Origin: Fictibacillus phosphorivorans
GTDB taxonomy: Bacteria; Bacillota; Bacilli; Bacillales; Fictibacillaceae
Direction: 5' to 3'
Assembly (NCBI RefSeq): GCF_001619875.1
Contig: NZ_LRFC01000001.1
Coordinates: forward strand, 1 to 64,000
Length of the DNA: 64,000 nucleotides
Under the pieces are notes generated by a model, which saw nothing but the letters and a program-made list of their open reading frames with translations, had not been told where the DNA came from and ran no database searches. Shown here one piece after another: positions 33,179 through 42,130 of the stretch. Position 1 is the first letter of the stretch; every line of letters starts with the position of its first letter. The position numbers and the translations under genes are program-made.

Positions 33179-34444
33179 TTGAAAAAATCGTTCGTGTTTT
33201 TAATCGGCTTTGCGATATACGCTGGACTTATGTGGTTTTACCTTTTTCAAGGAGCAGATTCAACATTACCGGTTCACTTGAGGGGGTCTGCTGCTGATCC
33301 TGCTGTTTTTATGACAGACCGGGAACTTGAGTTAAGTACGGACTTTTCAAGGATCAAAGATTTTATCTACTTCATTTCCGTGCCACTTGAATGGTTCATT
33401 TACTTGTTTGTCCTAGGATTTGGACTTTCGAAATGGTTCCGGAAAGCATCTAGCGGATTATCGAAGTTCTCTATCGTTCATACAGGGGTATACGTGCTTT
33501 TGCTTTCTTTTGCAAGCTGGGTGCTAACGTTCCCGCTGCGCTATTACAGTTTTACGGTCTCAAAAAGCTTCAACATATCCGTCCAACCGTTTCATAGCTG
33601 GATGAGGGACGGACTTGTAGATTTCTGGATCAGCTGGCTTTTGACAACGGTGATGGTCGCAGTGATGTACTGGCTCATTAAGAAATACGAAAAAAGATGG
33701 TGGCTATACGCTTGGCTGCTATCCATCCCGTTTACGGTGTTCATGTACTTTATCCAGCCGGTTGTAATCGATCCGCTTTATAACAAATTCTATCCGCTGC
33801 AGGATGAAGTGTTGAAAGAAAAGATTTTAGATATTGCAGAGAGAGCCGATATTCCTGCAGAGAATGTATATGAAGTGAACATGTCTGAAAAGACGAATGC
33901 TCTTAATGCTTATGTGAATGGGATCGGATCTAACTTAAGGATTGTTCTTTGGGACACAACTTTAAATAAACTGACTGATAACCAAGTGTTGTTCGTAATG
34001 GCACACGAGATCGGACATTATGTGATGAACCATCTCTATTGGAATCTGATATCGTCAATCGTCCTTTCATTTCTAGGACTGTGGCTCGGAAATATCATTT
34101 ACCGGAAATGGATAGAGAAGTATGGGAAGTCATGGGGAATTAAAGGAGCAGGGGATTTAGCCGCTTTACCGGCATTGCTTTTGATCTTTTCATTGTTAAG
34201 TTTTGCTGTATCTCCTGTAGAGAATGCAGTTTCTCGAAAAGCAGAACGAGACGCAGATTTGTATGCCATTCAGATGACGAACGATTCAAAAGCTGCAGTA
34301 GGCGCTTTCCAAGAACTTGCGACAGTCAGTTTAAGCGAAGTGAATCCCCCTAAGATCGTAAAATGGTTTTTATACGGCCATCCGACTATGCTAGAACGTA
34401 TTCATTTCTTAGATAGCTATAAAACGAGTAATAAGATAGATTAA
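33179..34444 (+). CDS. M48-family membrane zinc protease (Ste24-like)
   Basis: A 421-residue membrane protein with several hydrophobic helices in both halves. The catalytic zinc motif HEIGH lies in VMAHEIGHYVMNH near residue 279, and the third ligand Glu in KAERDADLYA near 359. This is the CAAX prenyl protease 1/Ste24-like group, whose bacterial substrates are largely unknown. TTG start. Upstream about 90 bp are without clear promoter. Confidence 0.85.
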   Translation: MKKSFVFLIGFAIYAGLMWFYLFQGADSTLPVHLRGSAADPAVFMTDRELELSTDFSRIKDFIYFISVPLEWFIYLFVLGFGLSKWFRKASSGLSKFSIVHTGVYVLLLSFASWVLTFPLRYYSFTVSKSFNISVQPFHSWMRDGLVDFWISWLLTTVMVAVMYWLIKKYEKRWWLYAWLLSIPFTVFMYFIQPVVIDPLYNKFYPLQDEVLKEKILDIAERADIPAENVYEVNMSEKTNALNAYVNGIGSNLRIVLWDTTLNKLTDNQVLFVMAHEIGHYVMNHLYWNLISSIVLSFLGLWLGNIIYRKWIEKYGKSWGIKGAGDLAALPALLLIFSLLSFAVSPVENAVSRKAERDADLYAIQMTNDSKAAVGAFQELATVSLSEVNPPKIVKWFLYGHPTMLERIHFLDSYKTSNKID

Positions 34445-34447
34445 AAA

Positions 34448-34500
34448 TGAAAACTGGCTCTTATGTGGGTGGAAAACCACCTTTGGGAGCCAGTTTTTTA
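34448..34500. terminator. Bidirectional terminator between the protease and motB
   Basis: AAACTGGCTC and GAGCCAGTTT form a 10-bp stem with an inner hairpin GTGG-AAAA-CCAC; T tracts lie on both strands. Confidence 0.85.
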
Positions 34501-34525
34501 TGTGTTTTTATAATACTTTCTTCTT

Positions 34526-35299
34526 TTACTTTACTGCCTGCAGACTAACATTCGGCAGTACGAGCACTTCAACACGGCGGTTCTTTCCACGGCCTTCCGC
34601 GGTTTTATTATCTGCTTTTGGGCGATACTCACCATAGCCGCTTGCGCTTACTTGGTTGGGTTTTAAACCCGGATTTTCCAAGAGAACACGCATAAAGTTA
34701 ATTCCTCTTAATGCGCTTAGCTCCCAGTTGGATTGAAAGGCAGCTGTACGGATTGGCACGTTGTCTGTGTGACCCGCTATGACGATGTTTCTTGGGGGAG
34801 TTGTAACGAGTAGATCTGATAGTTTCTTACCAATCTCCCTTGAGCCGGGTTTAACTGTTGCACTTCCCGAATCGAACAATGCGTTGTCTAAGATGGTAAT
34901 CAATAAGCCGTTCTCAGTCAGTTTTGTTTGCAGACTGGAAGTTAGCTGGTTCGCTTGGATATACGCATTAATTTTTTTTTCAAGTTCTTCTAAAGCTTCC
35001 AATTCCTTTTTTGCTTCTTCAAGACGATCTTTTTCTTCCTTAGAGATCACTTCTTTTACAGCTTCAGGTATTGGAGTGGAGTCAGGTGTTGGAATCGGAG
35101 CTTGTTCTTCCATAACGCCAGTACCACTCGTAAATTCATTTCGGAATGCACTGGCCATTTGTTTAAACTTTTGAGCGTCGATCTCACTCATCGCAAATAG
35201 AACAATGAAGAGCGCTAACAAAAGCGTAAGCATGTCAGCATAAGGGATGAGCCAGGTTTCGTCCACATGCTCTTCGTGATTCTTTTTCTTTTTAGCCAA
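34526..35299 (-). CDS. motB: Flagellar motor stator protein MotB
   Basis: A 257-residue inner membrane protein with one N-terminal helix (WLIPYADMLTLLLALFIVLF) whose Asp is the ion-binding residue, a plug/linker rich in Glu and Lys, and a C-terminal OmpA-like peptidoglycan-binding domain (VIAGHTDNVPI, NWELSALR, GYGEYRPKADNKT). TTG at 35299 overlaps the motA stop and follows GGGTGG, and is preferred to the earlier GTG. Ion type (proton or sodium) cannot be told. Confidence 0.92.
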   Translation of the reverse strand: MAKKKKNHEEHVDETWLIPYADMLTLLLALFIVLFAMSEIDAQKFKQMASAFRNEFTSGTGVMEEQAPIPTPDSTPIPEAVKEVISKEEKDRLEEAKKELEALEELEKKINAYIQANQLTSSLQTKLTENGLLITILDNALFDSGSATVKPGSREIGKKLSDLLVTTPPRNIVIAGHTDNVPIRTAAFQSNWELSALRGINFMRVLLENPGLKPNQVSASGYGEYRPKADNKTAEGRGKNRRVEVLVLPNVSLQAVK

Positions 35300-36077
35300 C
35301 AGAACCACCCGCTTTGTATTGATCGCGTTCGCTAGCCGGAATATAGGTTAACAGTTTTTCTTCTAAAATTTTTGGTGAAGTTCCATCTTGTATGGATAAC
35401 AAACCTTCAATCATAATTTCCTTGATCATCACTTCTTTTTTAGACTTTCGTTTTAATTTATTAGCGAAAGGGTGCCATAACACGTATCCGGAAAAAATAC
35501 CGAAAAGCGTTGCGATAAATGCAGCAGAAATGGCTTTACCGAGTGCAGTAATATCAGCCATGTTGCTGAGTGCTGCTACTAATCCTACTACTGCACCTAA
35601 AACACCAAGTGTTGGGGCATATGTACCAGCTTGTGTAAAAATGGTGGCGTTACTTGCATGACGCTCTTCCATTGTTTCTAGGTCTTTCATTAAAACGTCT
35701 TTTATGAATTCAGGCGGTTGCCCGTCTACAATCATTTTAATTCCTTGCTGTAAAAAAGGATCATCTACTTCTTCTGCTTTTGGTTCTAATGCAAGCAAGC
35801 CTTCTTTACGTGCAATAGTAGCCCATTCGATAAAAATGGTGACTAGATCTTTCATATCAATGAGTTTTTGTTCTTGAAATAAAATTTTAAAAAGAGCAGG
35901 TATTTTTTTTATTTCATTCATTGGAAATGCAATAAGTATGGTTGCAGCCGTACCTGCAAAAATAATTAGCAGTGCTGCGGGATTGAACAGGGAAATCGGA
36001 CTGACCCCTTTTAATACCATTCCAACTCCAACAGCAACAATGCCTACGATGACCCCAATTAAGCTTGTGCGATCCAT
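35292..36077 (-). CDS. motA: Flagellar motor stator protein MotA
   Basis: A 261-residue protein with four membrane segments and a large cytosolic loop between the second and third; APTLGVLGAVVGLV near 150 is the family signature and the fourth helix ends near 215. It pairs with MotB to form the stator. ATG at 36077 has GTGAGG about 9 bases upstream. It is divergent from the thioredoxin-like gene. Confidence 0.93.
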   Translation of the reverse strand: MDRTSLIGVIVGIVAVGVGMVLKGVSPISLFNPAALLIIFAGTAATILIAFPMNEIKKIPALFKILFQEQKLIDMKDLVTIFIEWATIARKEGLLALEPKAEEVDDPFLQQGIKMIVDGQPPEFIKDVLMKDLETMEERHASNATIFTQAGTYAPTLGVLGAVVGLVAALSNMADITALGKAISAAFIATLFGIFSGYVLWHPFANKLKRKSKKEVMIKEIMIEGLLSIQDGTSPKILEEKLLTYIPASERDQYKAGGSVG

Positions 36078-36282
36078 AATGATGTGCCTCACTTTATCTT
36101 TAAATTCTGTATCTAAATTTTGTGTGCTATATTTTCTTTTATATCGGAAAGTTAAGAGGAAACTTAATGATAAAGTATGGAAAATATGTGATCGGAGCTT
36201 TTTATGTTACGTTACTTTGCAGTTGAGTAAGAAAATCCTCTATAATAATAAAAGCGAATGAACGTGAAAAGAGGACGTAACA

Positions 36283-36837
36283 GTGAAGATAAAATCGATT
36301 GTGATCATGCTCATATTTGCGGGATTGATCGGTCTGGCTTTTTATTCGGCTCAAGAGAAAAAGGAAGAACCAGAAACAGCAGAAAACACAACAAATGAGG
36401 ATACAGGACTTAAACCAGGAAGCAAAGCGCCTAATTTCTCATTAAAAACGCTTGATGGAACACCAATTGAACTAAATGAATACCGCGGTAAAAAGGTGAT
36501 TTTAAACTTTTGGGCTACGTGGTGTCCTCCTTGCAGAGAGGAGATGCCAGAGATGCAAAAGTTTTATGAAGATTATAAAGAAAATAACGTAGAGATTCTG
36601 GCAGTAAATTTAGCTTACGCAGAAACAAAAAAGGAAAAAATCGGCGAATTTGTCGAGAAATATAGTCTTTCATTTCCTATTCCATTAGATGAAAAGAATA
36701 CAATAGGGAAAGAATATAGAGCTGTTTCGATTCCAACCAGCTATTTTATTGATGAAAATGGAATCATAACAAACTTTCATATAGGTCCAATGGATTATGA
36801 ATTTATGAAGGAAGAAATTAACAAAAAGAATAAATAA
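36283..36837 (+). CDS. Membrane-anchored thioredoxin-like protein (ResA/StoA type)
   Basis: A 184-residue extracytoplasmic thiol-disulfide protein. An N-terminal membrane anchor (IVIMLIFAGLIGLAFYSAQ) is followed by a linker of Glu and Asn, then the redoxin fold with WATWCPPCREEMPEMQ (active CPPC) near 85 and the cis-Pro loop SIPTSYFID. In B. subtilis ResA reduces apocytochrome c and StoA reduces spore cortex proteins; this copy is monocistronic so its client is unknown. GTG start. Confidence 0.85.
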   Translation: MKIKSIVIMLIFAGLIGLAFYSAQEKKEEPETAENTTNEDTGLKPGSKAPNFSLKTLDGTPIELNEYRGKKVILNFWATWCPPCREEMPEMQKFYEDYKENNVEILAVNLAYAETKKEKIGEFVEKYSLSFPIPLDEKNTIGKEYRAVSIPTSYFIDENGIITNFHIGPMDYEFMKEEINKKNK

Positions 36838-36847
36838 ATACTGTTTT

Positions 36848-36884
36848 AAAGCCTTTTGGAGCAATTTCGGAAAGGCTTTTTCTT
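36848..36884 (+). terminator. Rho-independent terminator
   Basis: AAAGCCTTT pairs with AAAGGCTTT and TTTTCTTTT follows. Confidence 0.8.
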
Positions 36885-37085
36885 TTGATTGATAATTCGA
36901 GTCATACCTTTTAATGGGAAAAATAATTCGAAAGACCTGTATTGGAAATTGAAAAAATGGGAAAGTCGACCAATAGGGAAAAGGTATAATTTTGTCGAAA
37001 TGAGAATATTAGCGAAAAAGGATAGGGTGTTTAATTGAGGGAATAGCCCGAGCACATGATTCTGTAAGAAGAAGGGGACTACTTA

Positions 37086-38504
37086 ATGAACAAGCAATAT
37101 GAAGAAACTGAAATAAAACGTATTGCCGATTTTCATAATACACTTTCCCACTGCCCAATCCATCTTTTTGGACTGAAAAGAGATGGTGAAGGTGATTATA
37201 AGTTTACATATTCTGCGGGATCCATGCTTGATGGACTTGGAGTTTCGGTAAAACCTTTGCCAGGAACAAGCTTACTTGAACTTTATTCTAAAGAATTAGT
37301 TACAGAATGGGCAAAGCAACTAGAAAAAGCTTTTTCGGGTGAGACACAAACTGCAAATATTAATTTAGGTGTACGATCAATACGCACGATTATATATCCG
37401 GTTTTAGAAAAAAATCATGATGTGCAGGAGGTTGTAGGTACATCCTATATGACATCAGGGTCTGTAAAAGAGGTCACACAGGACCAAAATCTGAAAAAGT
37501 TTAAACAATTGTTTAACCATGCCCTAGAAGCAATCGTTTTGTGCAGGTCGAACATGGAGATTGCGGAAGTGAATGACCGTGCATGTGAACTTCTGCAGCT
37601 TTCTAAAGAGGAACTTATCGGAAGAAGTGCTGAAGAATTTTTTGTCAGAAATGGCAGAGAAGTAATCAGAAAAAAATGGGATGAAGTATTGCATGGAAGA
37701 AAAATTACAGGAGAGTTTCGGTATCGAACCCCTGATGGTTTTATAAAAGAAATTGAATACTCTTGTCAAAAAGATATAGTAGATCATCTTCACGTGACCA
37801 TTTTAAGAGACGTAACGGACCAAAAGCTAACAGAGCAAAAATTATTAAAAGCTGAAGCATTAAATGTTGTAGGGGAATTAGCGGCTGGTGTTGCACATGA
37901 AATCCGCAATCCTTTGACATCATTGAAAGGTTTTGTTCAGCTTATTCAAAATCAGACCGATGATTTTAACCAATATTTATCGATTATCTTATCCGAGGTA
38001 GATCGAATTGAGCATATTATTAAAGAGTTTCTCGTTCTTTCTAAAAGCAATTCCCAAAATTTTAAGATGGCCTGTATTACCGATATTATTAAAGATACTG
38101 TTGATTTACTGAACACACAGGCAATCATGAAAAATATCGAAATAAAAACGGAGCTCGAGGATCAGATGCCACTCGTTTTCTGTGATCCTATGCAGCTTAA
38201 ACAAGTGTTTATCAATTTTGTGAAAAACGCAATTGAAGCTTCTTCTATAGGAGACTTCGTAAAAGTAAGCATGAGTTTGTGTGATGAAAAGAAAAACATT
38301 CAAATCCAAATAAAGGACTATGGGTGCGGAATGGATGAAGTAGTTCTTAAAAAAATCGGAAAGCCGTTCTTTACAACAAAAGAAGAAGGTACGGGGCTAG
38401 GGATGATGGTGAGCACCAATATTATAAAGCATCATAACGGCAAGCTTGATGTAAAAAGCAAGAAGGGAAAAGGAACGACCTTTATTATTACCATTCCTGT
38501 TTAG
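37086..38504 (+). CDS. PAS-domain sensor histidine kinase
   Basis: A soluble 472-residue kinase. A PAS domain spans about 140-255 (FNHALEAIVLCRSNMEIAEV), then a dimerisation/phosphoacceptor helix with AAGVAHEIRNPLTSLKGFVQ (His near 274), then the ATPase domain (N box NFVKNAIEAS, G1 KDYGCGMDE, G2 TKEEGTGLGM). No membrane segment and no adjacent response regulator, the arrangement of sporulation kinases KinA/KinE, which feed Spo0F; that link is inferred. Confidence 0.85.
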   Translation: MNKQYEETEIKRIADFHNTLSHCPIHLFGLKRDGEGDYKFTYSAGSMLDGLGVSVKPLPGTSLLELYSKELVTEWAKQLEKAFSGETQTANINLGVRSIRTIIYPVLEKNHDVQEVVGTSYMTSGSVKEVTQDQNLKKFKQLFNHALEAIVLCRSNMEIAEVNDRACELLQLSKEELIGRSAEEFFVRNGREVIRKKWDEVLHGRKITGEFRYRTPDGFIKEIEYSCQKDIVDHLHVTILRDVTDQKLTEQKLLKAEALNVVGELAAGVAHEIRNPLTSLKGFVQLIQNQTDDFNQYLSIILSEVDRIEHIIKEFLVLSKSNSQNFKMACITDIIKDTVDLLNTQAIMKNIEIKTELEDQMPLVFCDPMQLKQVFINFVKNAIEASSIGDFVKVSMSLCDEKKNIQIQIKDYGCGMDEVVLKKIGKPFFTTKEEGTGLGMMVSTNIIKHHNGKLDVKSKKGKGTTFIITIPV

Positions 38505-38564
38505 TAGGATATGTCCGAATGTGTGCGTTTATGGTGTGCGGAATATGTCGAGGGTTGTAGACTC

Positions 38565-38640
38565 GCGGATAAATAGCAATTACTTTTGGATTGTGGACCA
38601 AATCTTGTGGATAAACGGCAGAAATTTCTGGATTGAATGA
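38565..38640. repeat. Degenerate 21-bp array, four units
   Basis: GGAT occurs at 38567, 38588, 38609 and 38630, each 21 bp apart, with partly shared flanks (GGATAAA, then GCA). It lies between the kinase stop and a bidirectional terminator. Confidence 0.65.
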
Positions 38641-38654
38641 GTGGAACCCCAATA

Positions 38655-38688
38655 AAAAAAGCTTTCCCGATTCGGGAAAGCTTTTTTG
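38655..38688. terminator. Bidirectional terminator between the kinase and the CAP gene
   Basis: A near-perfect palindrome centred on CCCGATTCGGG with AAAAAAGCTTT and AAAGCTTTTTT arms and poly-A/T on both sides. Confidence 0.85.
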
Positions 38689-38694
38689 CTGTTT

Positions 38695-39324
38695 TTATCC
38701 TTTGAAAAGTTGAACGAACATTTTACCATATTGTCCACCGTCAACTACGCCAATACCAACGTTTGTGTAGTCAGACTTAAGGATGTTTTCACGGTGACCT
38801 TGAGAGTTCATTAGGCTAGTGTGAGCACCTTCAACAGAAGAGTTTCCTGCTAGGTTTTCACCTGCTGTGTTATATTGAACACCAAATTTCTTCATCATAT
38901 CAAATGGAGAACCATAAGTTGGTGAGTTGTGATCGAAATAGTTGTTGTCGATCATGTCTTTTGCTTTAACGCGTGCAACTTTTGTTAACTCTGGATCAGC
39001 TTTTAATGCTGGTAAACCTTGCTTTTGACGCTCTTGGTTTACAAGATCAAGCATTTGTTGCTCTTGTGCAGTAAGTTCTGCACCTGCTTCAGCTTTTGGT
39101 GCCGCCTCTGCTGGAGCTTTTGTTTGCTCTTGCTGTGGAGCCGGAGCCGGAGCTGGAGCTTGTAGTTGTGGTGCTGGTGCCGGAGCAGCTTGAAATTGTT
39201 GCTGCTGTTGTGGCTGATTATTATTTAAAGAAGCAAATGGGCATGAAGATGCCGCTTCTGAGATTCCTGCGTTTGCGCCGAATAGGGAAGCGCCTAATAC
39301 TGATGCTACTACTAATTTTTTCAT
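38695..39324 (-). CDS. Secreted CAP-domain (SCP/YkwD-like) protein
   Basis: A 209-residue exported protein. A signal peptide (KKLVVASVLGASLFGANAG, cleavage near SEAAS) is followed by a low-complexity linker of Gln, Pro and Ala at about 40-85 and the CAP domain (QQMLDLVNQERQKQGLPAL, NNYFDHNSP, GENLAGN, HRENIL). Such proteins are common in spore formers as coat or cell-surface proteins; no enzymic role can be assigned. ATG at 39324 follows GGGAGG. Confidence 0.87.
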   Translation of the reverse strand: MKKLVVASVLGASLFGANAGISEAASSCPFASLNNNQPQQQQQFQAAPAPAPQLQAPAPAPAPQQEQTKAPAEAAPKAEAGAELTAQEQQMLDLVNQERQKQGLPALKADPELTKVARVKAKDMIDNNYFDHNSPTYGSPFDMMKKFGVQYNTAGENLAGNSSVEGAHTSLMNSQGHRENILKSDYTNVGIGVVDGGQYGKMFVQLFKG

Positions 39325-39421
39325 AAGATGTTTCCCTCCCAATAATTTATCTTACGTGTACATGTTTCGGGACTTTTGTAGGAGGGTTGGGGGTCTGGAA
39401 TTAACTACCAGTTTAATACAC

Positions 39422-39946
39422 TCACAACTTGGATACATCTTTTAATGACACATCGATAAGATAAACATCAGGGTTTGATAAAAGCTCCCATTCTTTAAAG
39501 CCAAAGGAAGGCTGATACAAATTAATCATTAGGCTCAACAGATTTCCGTGGGTCACAATCAGTACAGATTGATAAGATTTACGCTGCAGTTCATTAATGA
39601 AAGAAGAGATTCTTTCTTTCGCTTCAAACGTAGACTCACCCCCAGGAAATTTTAAATGTTCTTCCTTATATGTACGTTCCAGATTCGTTCTCCAATTTGG
39701 ATCATCTTCACTAGAAAGGATTCTTTCAGCTAGACGTTCATCTATCTTAATTGATATTTCATTTAACTCTGCAAATGGTTTAATGGTGTCGACAGCTCTT
39801 TTAAAAGGACTCGAAATGACACAATCGAATTGCTGCCCCTCTAAAAAAGCAGCCAATTCTCTAGCTTGTTGTTCTCCTTCAGCAGTTAATGAAGCATTAC
39901 TTTCCTGACCTTCCGCTTTGCAATGTCGTATCGCAGTGATCTTCAT
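39422..39946 (-). CDS. Histidine phosphatase family protein
   Basis: A 174-residue member of the phosphoglycerate mutase-like superfamily. RHCKAEGQ near 7-14 has the phospho-accepting His (usual motif RHG/RHC), SSPFKRAVDTIKPF is the second Arg-containing region, and ILIVTHGN (VTHG) gives the second catalytic His. Substrate unknown. Monocistronic on the minus strand. Confidence 0.85.
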   Translation of the reverse strand: MKITAIRHCKAEGQESNASLTAEGEQQARELAAFLEGQQFDCVISSPFKRAVDTIKPFAELNEISIKIDERLAERILSSEDDPNWRTNLERTYKEEHLKFPGGESTFEAKERISSFINELQRKSYQSVLIVTHGNLLSLMINLYQPSFGFKEWELLSNPDVYLIDVSLKDVSKL

Positions 39947-40031
39947 GTACTATCCTTCTTTCTAATAGGTATGACTTAAAATTGTGTTGATTCTATGTCT
40001 ATGTCTCTTAATGATTTTCTTCTTTGAACAG

Positions 40032-40159
40032 GTGATTGTAGTGCAAGGTGGGAGACTCCTGCGGGACAGGCGGGCAGGTGAGACACTTAAAAGTGAAACG
40101 TTAAGAATGTGGCTCACCGTCTGCCCCGCGGAAAGCGAGCGCCTGGAACGGAAATCAAC
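40032..40159 (-). repeat. Dispersed fold-back repeat, copy 6 (subtype A, reverse)
   Basis: Reverse copy: GGGAGACTCCTGCGGGACAGG on the left, GCCCCGCGGAAAGCGAG on the right, with AATGTGGCTCACC in the middle and ATCAAC at its right end. It lies between two divergent genes. Confidence 0.9.
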
Positions 40160-40285
40160 TACTTCCAAGTACCCACAGAATTTCTAACACAGCACTCAAT
40201 TTTAAACAGTTGTTTAATCTTTCGAGACGTTAAACCGAAAACCTTCCCGAATACTATTAATGTTGAAACTCGAAGGGAGATTGTC

Positions 40286-40915
40286 ATGTATCCGGAATTA
40301 AACCACTTTAAGCAAATGAAAAAAGAATACGATATAGAGATAGAACGTGCACAAGAAAAGTGGCAGCAGCTACATAAACAGAAAGAATGGTCTTCTCATG
40401 AATATGAAGAGTTGCTAAACGCTTATGGTGTCAGGAATACAAAGATTACGATGGATGATCTGACTGAAGCCAAGAATAAGTATCTTCTAGCTATGGAAAA
40501 AGAACGAAACGCTATGGAGCATTTGGATGATTTAAAAGACCATCGAGATGACAGATTGTCGGAGTATCTAAAAACGGTCTATTCTTCACGTGATAGAGAA
40601 CTTGATACAGCAAAAAACAGCATGGAAAAGAAGATTATTCAACTGGAGCGGTTAAAAGCGGAATACTTGATGATGGTCCAACAGATTCAAGAAATACATG
40701 CCTATCGTCAATCCGTTGAAAAAGAAACAAATGAAGCCGTTACGAGTTATCAGCAAACGTACGAACCAAAGGAGATTTTACCTTTATATCCGGCATTGTC
40801 CCGTCTAGAAATTCCTCTATCAGACATTCAGTATGTTTTTCAAAAAGGGGAGCTCCCTGAACACTTAAATAAATATATACAATTTAGTGATCAACAAAAA
40901 AGATTTCCTAAATAA
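40286..40915 (+). CDS. Hypothetical protein with long coiled coil
   Basis: Not recognised. A 209-residue hydrophilic protein rich in Glu, Lys and Gln with extended helical, heptad-like regions at about 12-60 and 75-165, no signal peptide and no cysteine. A short globular C-terminal part (LPLYPALSRLEIPLSDIQYV) follows. ATG at 40286 has GAAGGGAG about 8 bases upstream; upstream codons run through the repeat copy 6 and are not believed to be coding. Monocistronic. Confidence 0.7.
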   Translation: MYPELNHFKQMKKEYDIEIERAQEKWQQLHKQKEWSSHEYEELLNAYGVRNTKITMDDLTEAKNKYLLAMEKERNAMEHLDDLKDHRDDRLSEYLKTVYSSRDRELDTAKNSMEKKIIQLERLKAEYLMMVQQIQEIHAYRQSVEKETNEAVTSYQQTYEPKEILPLYPALSRLEIPLSDIQYVFQKGELPEHLNKYIQFSDQQKRFPK

Positions 40916-40920
40916 AAAAA

Positions 40921-40950
40921 AAGCCATAATCCTATGGATAGGATTATGGT
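40921..40950 (-). terminator. Terminator of the epimerase gene (minus strand)
   Basis: CCATAATCCTAT pairs with ATAGGATTATGG (12 bp, 2-base loop). On the minus strand a run of T residues follows, fitting termination of the gene ending at 41126. It may also stop readthrough from 40915 less well. Confidence 0.75.
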
Positions 40951-40992
40951 AAAGAAAACCGAACGCATGATGAAGAAATGGGGGGTAGGGAA

Positions 40993-41109
40993 TTGCTCTG
41001 CCTTTTGCTGACAGGCGAGATTTTGTATCTCACAATCCTACTATATGTCACTGGGGGACAAATGGTATGGACAAGTGCCATGGGCATTCATGTATTTTTA
41101 AATGAATAG
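40993..41109 (+). CDS. Possible small hydrophobic ORF, 38 residues
   Basis: TTG start after GGGGGTAGGG, 38 codons, hydrophobic (LCLLLTGEILYLTILLYVTG) then VWTSAMGIHVFLNE. The ribosome site is fair but there is no clear promoter and the ORF overlaps the terminator-to-gene gap of a convergent gene. It may well be chance. Confidence 0.25.
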   Translation: MLCLLLTGEILYLTILLYVTGGQMVWTSAMGIHVFLNE

Positions 41110-41125
41110 GAGAAAAACTGGAGTT

Positions 41126-42118
41126 TTATTGTTTTACTTTTTCTCCCCATTTTTGCAGCAATCGTTTTTCTTTATCCGGATGCAGTCCAGCTCGCCACTC
41201 ATCAGGTCTCAGTTTTCTAGCTTGTGACCATTCTGCTGTATCTTGGATGGTTTCTTCTACAGGACGGAAAATGAGACCTTTGTTAATTGCCTTAGTGTCA
41301 TCCGCGTAATTAAGACCTTTAAAATCACTACTTGCAATCCAAAGGGGCATTTCTATCCATTCGCCAACTTTTTCTTCTAATAAAAACGATTCAGAAACGG
41401 AAATGATTTTTGATTCTTTGTGATTTCTTATGCATTTTTTCACAAACTCATTAAAATCATATCTTCCGCCAACAGCTTGATAAGTACCGCCCTCTTCATT
41501 TTCAGCCATCCGCACGATCCAATTTGCCAAGTCGCGTACATCAATAAAACGAACGGCAGGGTCTTGCATGGCAGGTACCAAAATATCTCCTCCACGAACA
41601 CCTCGATCCGGCCAATACGTAAACCGATCGGTATAATCACCAGGCCCGACGATTAATCCTGGACGAATAATTAAAGCTTGTTCCTGAAATACTTGAAGCA
41701 CTTCTTGTTCACAAGCCGCTTTAAGAGCTCCATAATTTTCACCAATCTCAGTTACATCAGGATCAGAAAGTTCAGCAGTCTTAGCTTCTTCTGTTAGATT
41801 TCGTGCAGATTGATCTTCATAGACGGACACAGAAGAAACAAAGATGTAAGATTTTGTGTTATTATGGAGAGCTTCAGCAGATTTACGAACTTGTTTCGGG
41901 AAGTATCCGCATGTATCAACGACAACATCCCAAGAACGTTTCTCAAGCAACGATAAGTCTTCTGCTCTGTCGCCAATGATCTCCTGAACATTCTTCTGAC
42001 TTCCTTTTTCAGCTGTTTTTCCTCTGTGAAACAAAGTAACTTCATGGCTGTTACTTTTAAAGGATTCTGCCAAATGCTTGCCTAAAAATCGTGTACCGCC
42101 GATGATTAATACTTTCAT
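41126..42118 (-). CDS. NAD-dependent epimerase/dehydratase family protein
   Basis: A 330-residue extended-SDR protein. The N terminus carries IIGGTRFLGKHLAE for NAD(P), followed by DVVVDTCGY, SSVSVY, the variant active site YGALK (ENYGALKAACE near 152), and RPGLIVGPGDYTDRF. It looks like the isoflavone-reductase/epimerase group seen in bacilli; no substrate is evident. It precedes a MFS-type pump on the same strand by 12 bases. Confidence 0.82.
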   Translation of the reverse strand: MKVLIIGGTRFLGKHLAESFKSNSHEVTLFHRGKTAEKGSQKNVQEIIGDRAEDLSLLEKRSWDVVVDTCGYFPKQVRKSAEALHNNTKSYIFVSSVSVYEDQSARNLTEEAKTAELSDPDVTEIGENYGALKAACEQEVLQVFQEQALIIRPGLIVGPGDYTDRFTYWPDRGVRGGDILVPAMQDPAVRFIDVRDLANWIVRMAENEEGGTYQAVGGRYDFNEFVKKCIRNHKESKIISVSESFLLEEKVGEWIEMPLWIASSDFKGLNYADDTKAINKGLIFRPVEETIQDTAEWSQARKLRPDEWRAGLHPDKEKRLLQKWGEKVKQ

Positions 42119-42130
42119 TCATTCCACCGC

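Noticed and set aside
40109-40285. N-terminal extension of the coiled-coil protein through repeat copy 6
   Set aside because: The extension is translated repeat sequence; the ATG at 40286 has a good ribosome site.
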